Shown: positions 32,965 to 40,414 of the stretch, in pieces
Layout: every line of letters begins with the position of its first letter
How positions within the stretch are numbered: position 1 is the stretch's first letter
Assembly (NCBI RefSeq): GCF_042678145.1
Contig: NZ_JBHUDG010000051.1
Location: 124,001-188,000, forward strand
Source of the DNA: Pseudopedobacter beijingensis
GTDB lineage: Bacteria; Bacteroidota; Bacteroidia; Sphingobacteriales; Sphingobacteriaceae
Length of the DNA stretch: 64,000 bases
Direction: 5' to 3'
Translations under genes and position numbers: made by a program
Notes under the pieces: generated by a model
Databases searched by the model: none
What the model was told of the DNA's origin: nothing
What the model saw: the letters and a program-made list of their open reading frames with translations, nothing else

Positions 32965-33201
32965 ATGGAAATATTTATCAATTGCCTGGTATTGCTTGGT
33001 TTCGTGGTTATAGCGGTTCTTTCTCTTAAAATGTTAATGAAGAAAGAACAATCTGCCGATCTGGGCGAAGAGCATAGACCATATAACAGCTATACTAATG
33101 GTACTGCGAAAACAAAGTTAGATCAGTCATTTCCACCCAAAGAGTTTGGAGAAGCCAAAGGATCGAAATATCAAAAACAAAGGTCATGTCAGCAACAATA
33201 G
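32965..33201 (+). CDS. Single-span membrane protein (78 aa)
   Basis: The start is taken at MEIFINCLVLLGFVVIAVLS, since the upstream GTG at 32941 lies inside the previous gene. One N-terminal membrane helix (about 4-23) is followed by a polar tail with a basic end. It is one of a series of such miniproteins near the ATPase and capsid genes, fitting proteins of an internal viral membrane. Confidence 0.65.
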   Translation: MEIFINCLVLLGFVVIAVLSLKMLMKKEQSADLGEEHRPYNSYTNGTAKTKLDQSFPPKEFGEAKGSKYQKQRSCQQQ

Positions 33202-33386
33202 CAAACAGTAGAACAATATTTGGCAAAGAGTACATTTTGGCATTATCATGCGAAAACGTAGTTGCAATAAATGCGACTGCCGAAAATTGGAAAAAAGCAG
33301 GTCATCAGACAGCTAGGTTTAAGTTTAAAAAAACTGGAGACACTATTCATTTATATGCTTCCAGATTTAAAACAAGATCTTTCTGA
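33186..33386 (+). CDS. Hypothetical small protein (66 aa)
   Basis: A 66-residue beta-rich protein (MSATIANSRTIFGKEYILAL) with a Lys-rich second half. It overlaps the previous gene by 16 bp and ends 2 bp before the ATPase start. No family is recognised. Confidence 0.55.
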   Translation: MSATIANSRTIFGKEYILALSCENVVAINATAENWKKAGHQTARFKFKKTGDTIHLYASRFKTRSF

Positions 33387-33388
33387 TA

Positions 33389-33961
33389 ATGGCGAAAACG
33401 CGTGATTTACATTACAGTTCTTTAGTCGTTGGCCGTAAAGGTGTTGGCAAAAGTACCTATCTGGCATCTGTAGCTAAAAAATACCCAAAAGGCAGTAAGG
33501 TATTAATTATTGACGTTAACGGATCCCCGGCCTACAATTGTTTTCAGCAAATTACAGTAGATCAGATCCGTAATCTAAAAAGTGGCATAGTTAAACTGAT
33601 AGGTACACCGGATAAAGATACTTTGATAAAGATTTCACAGGATTTTAGAAATGGATTAATCGTTTTCGAAGATTGTACCAAATACATTGAGGGCAATCCT
33701 CGGCCGGAAATTAAAACTTTTTTGGTGGATCACCGGATGTACGGATGTGATTTGATATTTACTTTCCATTCGCTAAAGCGTGTCCCGCCTTTCTTCTGGG
33801 AAATGACAGCTTATGTGACACTTTTTAAAACATTAGAGACCTTTGATACCGGAGCAAACCGAAACCGTATCCCAAACTTTGAAAACATGCTTAAGGCATA
33901 CAAAAAAGTAAATGCGCATGCAGATCAAAGGCATAAAATTACAGTTGAAACCATGATTTAA
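33389..33961 (+). CDS. FtsK/HerA-type DNA-packaging ATPase (A32-like)
   Basis: The 190-residue P-loop NTPase has Walker A GRKGVGKST (15-23), Walker B NGLIVFEDC (E94, D95), and a sensor-like stretch DLIFTFHSLKRVPPFFWEM (131-149). Its small size and the VFED plus HSLKR arrangement fit the packaging ATPases of tailless dsDNA viruses such as PM2 and PRD1 and of the poxvirus A32 group, not a two-domain terminase. It would pump DNA into the preformed capsid through a membrane portal. It lies 740 bp ahead of the candidate capsid gene, the usual order in those viruses. Confidence 0.78.
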   Translation: MAKTRDLHYSSLVVGRKGVGKSTYLASVAKKYPKGSKVLIIDVNGSPAYNCFQQITVDQIRNLKSGIVKLIGTPDKDTLIKISQDFRNGLIVFEDCTKYIEGNPRPEIKTFLVDHRMYGCDLIFTFHSLKRVPPFFWEMTAYVTLFKTLETFDTGANRNRIPNFENMLKAYKKVNAHADQRHKITVETMI

Positions 33962-33967
33962 ACCATT

Positions 33968-34153
33968 ATGAGTGAAACGAAAGCATTTATTATTCAGGCA
34001 TACAGCTTTAAAGAGATTATAGCTCATTATGGCGTGTCATGGAAAACATTTAAAAACTGGATTGCCAAAATTCCAGATCTGGGCGAATACACCGGTAAGA
34101 AATTTACGCCTAACCAGGTACAAAAAATAGTAGATCATTTAGGGAAACCATGA
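33968..34153 (+). CDS. DUF4248-like HTH protein (61 aa)
   Basis: The protein contains SFKEIIAHYGVSWKTFKNWI and FTPNQVQKIVDHLGKP, resembling the DUF4248 proteins common in Bacteroidota. The HTH part at about 14-32 suggests DNA binding. It overlaps the next gene by 4 bp. Confidence 0.6.
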   Translation: MSETKAFIIQAYSFKEIIAHYGVSWKTFKNWIAKIPDLGEYTGKKFTPNQVQKIVDHLGKP

Positions 34154-34329
34154 AAACACTGGTAGAAATCGTCCGTGGCGGTAAATTAGACAGACTGGAA
34201 GAGTTTATAGGCAAAAAAGGTTACATAGATGGTTACATTCACAATGAATTTGTAGGTATCTGCGGTCTTGTCGTTATAGGTGATGAAATTATACCGGTTC
34301 CACTTAAATATTTAAAAGCAATAAAATAA
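34150..34329 (+). CDS. Hypothetical small protein (59 aa)
   Basis: This short frame starts MKTLVEIVRGGKLDRLEEFI and ends VPLKYLKAIK. It is overlapped by 4 bp (ATGA) with the gene before, which supports coupled translation. The mixed alpha and beta pattern is typical of a small soluble protein. No function is recognised. Confidence 0.6.
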   Translation: MKTLVEIVRGGKLDRLEEFIGKKGYIDGYIHNEFVGICGLVVIGDEIIPVPLKYLKAIK

Positions 34330-34357
34330 AACATTATCCATTTGTTACCATCCACTC

Positions 34358-34390
34358 AGCCTGCCGTTGTGAAACGCCAGGCTTTTTTTA
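34358..34390 (+). terminator. Hairpin terminator before the capsid genes
   Basis: AGCCTG (34358) pairs with CAGGCT (34378) and the inner CGTT pairs with AACG around a GTGA loop, followed by seven T. It separates the ATPase group from the capsid group, so the latter probably has its own promoter between 34391 and 34510. Confidence 0.8.
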
Positions 34391-34510
34391 TATGCTTTCG
34401 TTTAATATCATTGCCTTTGAACGCCTTTCATTGTCTTTCATTTCCCTATATCGTACTTCTTTCCCTAAAGGCTTGCATGTTTGGGTTTTCAATAATCCAA
34501 AAGAAAAGCA

Positions 34511-34663
34511 ATGAATAATCTCTTCGACAAAAAAGTATTTGTTACCGGAGTTTTGATATTGGTTGCTGCTTTCTTCCTTAGAAAGTGGTTTACTAAAAGA
34601 GTCAAGAAAGCAGACGGTACAGAGTCCAATTATGTAGGTCACGAATCCGTTGGTTTCGCTTAA
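34511..34663 (+). CDS. Single-span membrane miniprotein (50 aa) upstream of the capsid gene
   Basis: The frame starts MNNLFDKKVFVTGVLILVAA and has one strong membrane helix (about 10-23). Basic residues follow (LRKWFTKRVKK), then a polar tail ending GHESVGFA. It is placed 39 bp before the candidate capsid gene. Small membrane proteins in this position are typical of PM2-like virions. A holin or other membrane function cannot be excluded. Confidence 0.7.
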   Translation: MNNLFDKKVFVTGVLILVAAFFLRKWFTKRVKKADGTESNYVGHESVGFA

Positions 34664-34702
34664 TCTACCAAACCGTAATTATCTCATTTAATCAACAAAC
34701 AG

Positions 34703-35464
34703 ATGAAAAAAGTATTTTTAGGACGCTCTTTCAACAGAGCATTATCTCCGAAGTTTGTAAGTAAGCGTTATTTAACAGCTGAAGAGCTTGAAAACGAAGC
34801 AAACGAATTAAGCAATTTCGGTGGAGGATTGGGCTATGTAGGACATGGCGATGACTTTTTAGAGTTTTCGGGCAATGCCGCATCATTTGCAGATGCGCAA
34901 AGCGAAGCTAAACCGTTCATTATTACCTTAACCAACACATCGGCTACCGAAGCCAGAACAGCACTAATGTGTCCGGGTTTAATTGTCAACGCCATCGGGC
35001 TAATGAAAACAGGTGCTTTCAACGACAAATCAAATCAGGCGGGTCTATCTGGGTCTTCCGGGTCTCCTGGTTCAATTGAGATGTTTAATGCCTTTATTCG
35101 TGAGTTCCCATCCCTAATAAGCGGTTTCAAAATTGCATCGGATAGCGTTGCGCAAATGGATCAATCGTTTACTATTGTTAAACAATCTCCATTTAAGCAG
35201 CATAGTTCTTTGGTAATTGCTACCGGTACCTATGCCAGCGAGGGAAACTTCAATACCAAAATATTAACTGTTCCCCGTCCGTTCTTTATGGATGCACAAA
35301 CAGTTATAGAATACACGGTATTGCCGTCTACTTCGGTGACTGTAACCCTAATGGTAGGCACAAGCTTGAACGTTGCTAAAGCTTTGCGAGAAAAAACACA
35401 AAGAGCAAAACAAACTATTGCTCAGGTTGGAGCTGCTGCCGTTCGTAGTCAATATATAGGATAA
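34703..35464 (+). CDS. Candidate major capsid protein (jelly-roll type)
   Basis: The 253-residue protein is rich in alternating beta segments and small residues (PFIITLTNTSATEARTALMC, FKIASDSVAQMDQSFTIVKQ, then VIEYTVLPSTSVTVTLMVGT). The N-terminal 30 residues are basic and could contact DNA or membrane, and the C-terminus is basic and helical. The size is close to the PM2 double jelly-roll coat (about 270 residues). No sequence family is recognised. The call rests on length, strand content, a position two genes after the A32-like ATPase group, and flanking membrane proteins. A single jelly roll or another coat fold is possible. Confidence 0.6.
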   Translation: MKKVFLGRSFNRALSPKFVSKRYLTAEELENEANELSNFGGGLGYVGHGDDFLEFSGNAASFADAQSEAKPFIITLTNTSATEARTALMCPGLIVNAIGLMKTGAFNDKSNQAGLSGSSGSPGSIEMFNAFIREFPSLISGFKIASDSVAQMDQSFTIVKQSPFKQHSSLVIATGTYASEGNFNTKILTVPRPFFMDAQTVIEYTVLPSTSVTVTLMVGTSLNVAKALREKTQRAKQTIAQVGAAAVRSQYIG

Positions 35465-35481
35465 CCCATAGCATCTGGCAA

Positions 35482-35892
35482 ATGGATGCTATTAGACAAA
35501 TTGTTCAGCAGCGGCCAGATGCCGTTGCTGAATTATTGGAAGCCTATGGCGTAAAGGCAGAACCAAACGAAAGAAATTTAAACAACTTGGTCAAAGTTTA
35601 TGGTAACGCTCCTTTGCCTTACAATAATGTTACTGGTAACGACTCAGGACAACCAAAACCCACCCTTTTCGACAAAATTTTAAATATCGCAAACGGGCTA
35701 AACAATGTTTCCAAAAGTTTAAAAAAAAGTGCGGTTTCGGTTCCCGGTACATTAGCAGTAGGCACCAATACAAGCAATACTCAAGATCCTTTGGCTACGC
35801 CTCGAATATTCGGAATTAACCGAACTATTTTCTTGGTACTTGCTGGATTAACGGTTTTAGCAGTAGGTATTATCCTGTTTAAAAAAAGCTAA
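35482..35892 (+). CDS. C-terminally anchored membrane protein (136 aa)
   Basis: About 105 soluble residues (MDAIRQIVQQRPDAVAELLE, then a polar linker) precede a C-terminal membrane helix, NRTIFLVLAGLTVLAVGIIL. Its stop TAA shares one base with the next start. It is probably an internal-membrane virion protein whose head lies on the DNA or coat side. No family is recognised. Confidence 0.65.
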   Translation: MDAIRQIVQQRPDAVAELLEAYGVKAEPNERNLNNLVKVYGNAPLPYNNVTGNDSGQPKPTLFDKILNIANGLNNVSKSLKKSAVSVPGTLAVGTNTSNTQDPLATPRIFGINRTIFLVLAGLTVLAVGIILFKKS

Positions 35893-36272
35893 TGGAAATT
35901 TGGGCTAAAGGGATTACAAAAATAATAAAGGTGCCTGATCTTGGCATGACACCAGCAAGGGTTAACCGCCGTACCGGTGTCATGGAAATAAGTGTCAGGC
36001 ACATGAGAAATATGCCTGTAGCGCATCGGCTCTTCGTAATGCTCCACGAGCAGGCACACGTAGAACTACAAACAACAGACGAGGTCAAAGCCGATGCCTA
36101 CGCATTTAAAAAATATGCTGATATGGGTTATTCGTTAAAAGAATCTGTAAAAGCACTAACAAAAGTTTTAAACGACAAAAACCCGGAACATAACTGGAGA
36201 ATGTATTTATCTCTTAAAAGAGCTGAACAATACGACTTGGAGTTTAACGGGAATTTAAAATTTGCAAGATGA
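35892..36272 (+). CDS. HExxH metallopeptidase-like protein (126 aa)
   Basis: The protein carries a zinc-peptidase motif LHEQAHVEL (H52, E53, H56) followed by an acidic EVKAD (E64, D68) that could supply the third ligand. The rest is short and helical, so it is a minimal zincin. It lies in the middle of the virion block, overlapping the next gene by 4 bp. It could process virion proteins or act on cell wall or host protein at entry. Peptidase activity is inferred, not shown. Confidence 0.65.
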   Translation: MEIWAKGITKIIKVPDLGMTPARVNRRTGVMEISVRHMRNMPVAHRLFVMLHEQAHVELQTTDEVKADAYAFKKYADMGYSLKESVKALTKVLNDKNPEHNWRMYLSLKRAEQYDLEFNGNLKFAR

Positions 36273-37387
36273 GTAATACACCCAGACCATCAAGAGGTGC
36301 AACGCCCGGAACTGTATCCCAAACCATAGCAGCTGGTCCAGACCAAAGCCCTATGAATTTGCCTGCGGTAAATCCAGGCGGTGTGGCACTTCCTGCATCG
36401 TCAATAGCAGCTACTTTACAAATAGTTAATGATATTGATGAACTGGAAGGCAGGGACGATCCCGATACTCATGGTTTCTTATATAACGACAATAATATTT
36501 TTGAAACCGGAGGGCTGAATAAATCAGATCCTAACCTTTTTAAAAGACGGAAGTCCGGTATTATGACACCGAATAAAGTTCGCCCGATAGCTTACATTCC
36601 AAAGTTTGGAGATATTATTTTCCATAAAGGCGAAGAGTACGAATTTTTGGGTTATCTGGGAGATAATATTGAGCTTGAACCAGAAGAACTAGCAAGCTTT
36701 CAAGCCTATGGAAATGGAGAATATTCAGAATTTTTTGGTAAAGCATTTAAAAACTTCACTAAAAATCTAAAAAACATTGCTAAAAATCTACCAGGCAAAT
36801 TTGGGCTATTCAGAAAAAGAATAAAAGGTTCTGCTTCCTTTGATGGTTATGATGAGGTAGAGTATTTTATTGGATCAGATCCAATGGAAGCCGAATTTAT
36901 AGGAAAAGCTTTCAAAGCGATTGGTAAAGGCGTTAAAAAGGCGGTACAAGCTGTTGGTAAAGGAGTTAAAAAAGCTACTCAAGCGGTCGGAAAAGCAGGT
37001 AAAGCTGTTGGTAAAGGGGTGGCTAAAGGTGTAAAGGGGGCAATTAAAGGGGTTGGTAATGCGGTTAAGGCTGTTGGTAAAACCATTGAAAAAGGTGCAG
37101 ACTGGTACGCTAAAAACTTTGGTAATGGACAGCAAGAAGCTAGTCCTTATGAAAGTCCTTTAGATTGGTCTCAACAAACAGCAGCCATAGATACCCAGTC
37201 AGCTCCTGGTTTTATGCCTTATGAAAATGGAGATTACTACCAAGACGAAAACGGGCAAATTGTTTATGCTAATGCTCCAGAAGGAACCCCTATAACTCAA
37301 GCAAAATCAAACACCAATTTAATTATAGCAATTGCCATAGCTGTATTGGTTATTGGAGGGCTTTTTATCCTAAAATTTAAAAAGTAA
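36269..37387 (+). CDS. Cationic Gly/Lys-repeat membrane protein (372 aa)
   Basis: The N-terminal 200 residues are soluble and acidic in places. A repeated cationic, glycine-rich amphipathic segment (about 210-282) has many AVGKGVKKA-like units. A C-terminal membrane helix (about 348-366) ends the protein. Two short segments begin alike, SEFFGKAFKNF near 150 and AEFIGKAFKAI near 208. The repeats resemble pore-forming or membrane-perturbing helices, so a penetration, portal-membrane or lytic role is likely. Some similar viral proteins are cleaved at such junctions, which the zincin gene next door might do. Confidence 0.62.
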   Translation: MSNTPRPSRGATPGTVSQTIAAGPDQSPMNLPAVNPGGVALPASSIAATLQIVNDIDELEGRDDPDTHGFLYNDNNIFETGGLNKSDPNLFKRRKSGIMTPNKVRPIAYIPKFGDIIFHKGEEYEFLGYLGDNIELEPEELASFQAYGNGEYSEFFGKAFKNFTKNLKNIAKNLPGKFGLFRKRIKGSASFDGYDEVEYFIGSDPMEAEFIGKAFKAIGKGVKKAVQAVGKGVKKATQAVGKAGKAVGKGVAKGVKGAIKGVGNAVKAVGKTIEKGADWYAKNFGNGQQEASPYESPLDWSQQTAAIDTQSAPGFMPYENGDYYQDENGQIVYANAPEGTPITQAKSNTNLIIAIAIAVLVIGGLFILKFKK

Positions 37388-37812
37388 TGGAAAAGTTTTT
37401 AAAAGAATATAAAGCCCTTTTAATCATTGCCATTTTAACCATTGGGGTAATGATGTTTATTTATTACAAGGGTAAAAAGTCGGGAGCAATTAATATTCCA
37501 GATGCACCTTATCCAGACGGCACTCAAGGAATACCTGCCGGATTTAACCCTAATGTTTTAGCCGATGAGCTGCATAGCGTTATGAGTGGGCTATTTACTT
37601 TATCGGGTACTAAAGATAAAACCTGGCGAAAACTATTAGACCTGCCCACTAATGATATGGTAGTGGCCGTCTATAATACTTTTAATTCTAAATATGGAAG
37701 CTTGGGCAAAGGGTCATTAACCAATTGGATTAACGATGAATACTACTACGACTTTGCAAGCGGCATAAAAACAAAGGTATTACAACGATTGAAATCATTA
37801 AGACTAACATAA
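37387..37812 (+). CDS. N-terminally anchored virion-type membrane protein (141 aa)
   Basis: One membrane helix (LLIIAILTIGVMMFIYYKG, about 11-29) precedes a soluble domain with helices such as LADELHSVMSGLFTLSG and WRKLLDLPTNDMVVAVYNTF. The pattern (LPTND..VAVYNTFNSKYG) suggests a compact helical domain, but no named family. Its start shares a base with the previous stop. Confidence 0.65.
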   Translation: MEKFLKEYKALLIIAILTIGVMMFIYYKGKKSGAINIPDAPYPDGTQGIPAGFNPNVLADELHSVMSGLFTLSGTKDKTWRKLLDLPTNDMVVAVYNTFNSKYGSLGKGSLTNWINDEYYYDFASGIKTKVLQRLKSLRLT

Positions 37813-37824
37813 ATCAATTACATC

Positions 37825-37923
37825 ATGACAAACAACACAAAATACATCCTTATTGCCCTGGCAGTTGCAGGGATAGGATTTTTTCTTTGGAAAAAGTATA
37901 AACTGGTAAAAAAGGTAGCTTAA
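37825..37923 (+). CDS. 32-residue membrane miniprotein
   Basis: The product is one membrane helix (ILIALAVAGIGFFLW) with a basic tail (KKYKLVKKVA). The stop is 1 bp before the next start. It is so short that it might be missed by gene callers. It matches the size of small integral proteins of membrane-containing phage particles. Confidence 0.65.
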   Translation: MTNNTKYILIALAVAGIGFFLWKKYKLVKKVA

Positions 37924-37924
37924 A

Positions 37925-38380
37925 ATGAAAACAGAAAGAATTGCACTCATAGGTATTGTAATCGCTTTAGCTGTACTGGTTTGGTTTCTGGTCAAAAAAT
38001 CTAAACAGAACAAGCAAGGAGATCCCGTACAAAAAAGCTCCGCTCCTACTGTAGGGCAAAAGATCCAGGAGGGTTATAGCAATTCTTTGGGCAAACTCAC
38101 AGATTCTGAAGTAAAGAACCTGGCAACCAAGTTTGATCTGTTAGAAAGTGAAGCTAATGTATTAAAAGCAATGAATGCCAAGGAACCTACAGGAACCATG
38201 TTAGACAATGCTATTACGTTACAACACCTTCCGGATGCCTTATTAAGAAATGTAGTCGAATACTGGCAAAACGCCACTAAACAAAAAGTTACCCGTTCGT
38301 CTATATTCTCAACAATGATGGTTGACACTACAGAGATACTGCCCATGTTATTAAGAAAATTAAGGGATTTAGGATATTAA
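37925..38380 (+). CDS. N-terminally anchored membrane protein (151 aa)
   Basis: One membrane helix (IALIGIVIALAVLVWFLV, about 6-23) precedes a basic linker and a helical soluble domain. The soluble part ends SSIFSTMMVDTTEILPMLLR. It resembles the gene two before it in layout (TM, polar linker, helical domain), suggesting related partners in the particle. No family is recognised. Confidence 0.65.
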   Translation: MKTERIALIGIVIALAVLVWFLVKKSKQNKQGDPVQKSSAPTVGQKIQEGYSNSLGKLTDSEVKNLATKFDLLESEANVLKAMNAKEPTGTMLDNAITLQHLPDALLRNVVEYWQNATKQKVTRSSIFSTMMVDTTEILPMLLRKLRDLGY

Positions 38381-38384
38381 AATT

Positions 38385-38552
38385 ATGGAGCCTCCGAATG
38401 TTTTAAAAACACTTTTTAACGATGGCGAATTGCCAACTGTTAATGTAGAAATAGGACTAACTAAAGAAACTATTATAGACCTGGCTTTTGCCGCTATTAT
38501 AGTTGCTGTCTTATTGGCTTTCCTGAATAAGTATATCCTATCTAAAATTTAA
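38385..38552 (+). CDS. C-terminally anchored membrane miniprotein (55 aa)
   Basis: Starts MEPPNVLKTLFNDGELPTVN and ends with a membrane helix (IDLAFAAIIVAVLLAFLNKY). It lies 4 bp after the previous stop and 5 bp before the lytic transglycosylase. A small membrane component of the virion is the best guess. A holin for the lytic enzymes downstream is possible because of its place. Confidence 0.65.
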   Translation: MEPPNVLKTLFNDGELPTVNVEIGLTKETIIDLAFAAIIVAVLLAFLNKYILSKI

Positions 38553-38557
38553 AGCAA

Positions 38558-39163
38558 ATGTTACAAGTAAGACAAAGCTATTACGATGCCGTTCAGAAAG
38601 TATCTGGAAATGCGGATCTTTTCTTCCAAAAACTCTCAGAAATGTGTAACCGTTTAGGTGTGACTATCGATGATGTTGCATCCGTGATGTGGATTGAAAC
38701 TGGAAAAACCTTTGATCCTAAAATCAAAAATCCAAATTCTTCTGCAAGCGGTTTAATCCAATTTATGGAAGCTACTGCAAAAGGTTTAGGTACCACAACG
38801 ACACAATTGCGGGCAATGTCTAATATAGAGCAGTTGACCTACGTAGAGAAATACTTTAAGAATCAAATAAATGCATTTGGCAAACCTAAAGATTTTTTTG
38901 ACGTGTATACTCTGGTGTTCTATCCGACTTGGTTAAAGATGGCAGATACAGCGCAAATGACTATTTCGGCTTCAAAAGCAAATATCGGTATCGATACTTA
39001 TTTCGGGAATAAAGATGGCATTGTATCTAAAGGTGAATTTAGAAAGTTTGCTATGTCTAAACTCCCTATAAACACTCTAATAGCATTAGGGACTAAAAAA
39101 AAATCTACCCATTGTAATTGCCCTAATTGTGGCTGCGCTATTGATTTGGTACTTTCTAATTAG
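38558..39163 (+). CDS. Lytic transglycosylase-like protein (SLT type)
   Basis: The 201-residue protein has the SLT core: catalytic glutamate E47 in VMWIETGKTFDP, then SSASGLIQFMEATAKGL and YVEKYFKNQI. A later stretch, FGNKDGIVSKGEFRKFAMS, looks like an EF-hand-type calcium loop. The end has a cysteine cluster (HCNCPNCGC), unusual in this family, and may bind metal. It would cut murein glycan strands during entry or release. It is next to a second muralytic gene. Confidence 0.75.
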   Translation: MLQVRQSYYDAVQKVSGNADLFFQKLSEMCNRLGVTIDDVASVMWIETGKTFDPKIKNPNSSASGLIQFMEATAKGLGTTTTQLRAMSNIEQLTYVEKYFKNQINAFGKPKDFFDVYTLVFYPTWLKMADTAQMTISASKANIGIDTYFGNKDGIVSKGEFRKFAMSKLPINTLIALGTKKKSTHCNCPNCGCAIDLVLSN

Positions 39164-39169
39164 AAAATA

Positions 39170-39754
39170 ATGGCAGGTAAAAGATTTCAATATACAGGAG
39201 TTCAAACTCCGGGAAAAAACACACCTCAAAGCTACACCGCTAAAATTGCGAGTGCAGTTATCCGGGCATGTGCCAATACCGGTATTTTGCCGTCTGTAGT
39301 AATTGGGCAGGCTATTAAAGAAAGTGGAGCGGGTAACGATTATAAAGCCTTTGTTTATAATAATCCTTTTGGTCACATGGCTTTATCTAACTGGAGCGGT
39401 GACGGTGTACGTTTAAGCACCAAAAAAGGTGCAGCTTACTGGCGTGTTTACCCTACCCTTTACGATGGCATAAAAGCCCATATAGCCAACTTGCAGCAAG
39501 GTAAATACAAAATAAAAGGTGTCGCTTTAAAGAAAACGCCTTTAGCGCAATTGAATGCTTTGCAAGACGCAGGCTATAACGTGGGACCGGACAAAAATGT
39601 CTATGCCGGAAAAATTGCAGCTATGATAAACAATTTAGGCTTAGAAAAATACGATCGTGAGTTAATCGCTTACGAAAGAAATATTAACGATAACAATTTG
39701 GCTTTCCACGAACAGGACGGAATAACCAAAGCTTTACATAACATTTTTGCTTAA
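39170..39754 (+). CDS. Phage-type glucosaminidase
   Basis: The 194-residue protein matches GH73-type glucosaminidases: catalytic glutamate E51 in IGQAIKESGAG, FVYNNPFGHMAL, and YDGIKAHIANLQQ. It hydrolyses the GlcNAc-MurNAc bond of murein. No signal peptide is visible, so it is likely carried in the virion or released through a holin. Tailless dsDNA phages often bring such enzymes for entry. The gene sits just upstream of the spike genes. Confidence 0.85.
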   Translation: MAGKRFQYTGVQTPGKNTPQSYTAKIASAVIRACANTGILPSVVIGQAIKESGAGNDYKAFVYNNPFGHMALSNWSGDGVRLSTKKGAAYWRVYPTLYDGIKAHIANLQQGKYKIKGVALKKTPLAQLNALQDAGYNVGPDKNVYAGKIAAMINNLGLEKYDRELIAYERNINDNNLAFHEQDGITKALHNIFA

Positions 39755-39759
39755 TTATT

Positions 39760-40143
39760 ATGCCAGGAGAGAGACCAGAATTAAAGCCTGTACCGCCTAC
39801 ACCGCCTTATGTGCCGCCAACAGGAAGTATACAAAGTGGTATACAAAGCCGAGCTATTGGCCATTTAACCATTGACCTGACTACCTCTGGTGCAGGTGCA
39901 TTGCCAAATGTTACAGGTAATACCGTTACCGCTTTAATATTTATTGAAGCCGCTCCGGGATCTGCCGAAAACACCGTAATAGCCAGATATTGGCAGGATG
40001 GCTCTGCGCCAACTACAGATGAGGGCTTCCCTTTAAAGGCTAACCAGTTTTTTGAAATCAAAGGTTATGCTAACATTGTCAATTTACGACTGATAAGTGT
40101 TAATAGTCTGGCACATACTTTACAGATCCAATACTTCTCCTAA
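39760..40143 (+). CDS. Putative spike-associated beta protein (127 aa)
   Basis: The N-terminus is proline-rich (ELKPVPPTPPYVPPTGS). The remainder is beta-rich (IGHLTIDLTTSGAGALPNVT, VTALIFIEAAPGSAENTVIA). It overlaps the next gene at its last base. The position before two adaptor-like genes and a spike suggests a vertex or penton component. Confidence 0.6.
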   Translation: MPGERPELKPVPPTPPYVPPTGSIQSGIQSRAIGHLTIDLTTSGAGALPNVTGNTVTALIFIEAAPGSAENTVIARYWQDGSAPTTDEGFPLKANQFFEIKGYANIVNLRLISVNSLAHTLQIQYFS

Positions 40144-40382
40144 TGGCAACATTTACAGAATTTAACCGCATAGGTGTACGCACCGTTGAAGCCAGGGGAG
40201 CCGATGGTAATATTGCGCTTTATACTCAATGCGCTAACCATTTAGACGGTACTCCCATGAACGACAGCAAAGTAGATGGAGATATTTATATAAAGGTTGG
40301 CTACGAGTATTTTAAAAAGAATGATGTTAGCGAAGCTGTAGTACCAGATCCAACTTTTACAGACGATAGTTTTGATATATAA
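40143..40382 (+). CDS. Small adaptor-domain protein (79 aa)
   Basis: Residues 33-60 (HLDGTPMNDSKVDGDIYIKV and onward to EYFKKN) are clearly homologous to residues 55-82 of the following 611-residue spike. About 17 of 28 positions are identical. It therefore carries the same adaptor without the beta-helix. It may cap, replace or compete with the spike at the same attachment site, or be a truncated paralogue. Confidence 0.65.
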   Translation: MATFTEFNRIGVRTVEARGADGNIALYTQCANHLDGTPMNDSKVDGDIYIKVGYEYFKKNDVSEAVVPDPTFTDDSFDI

Positions 40383-40414
40383 CGTTATTTTTGGGTATAT
40401 AAAACCCTTAAATA

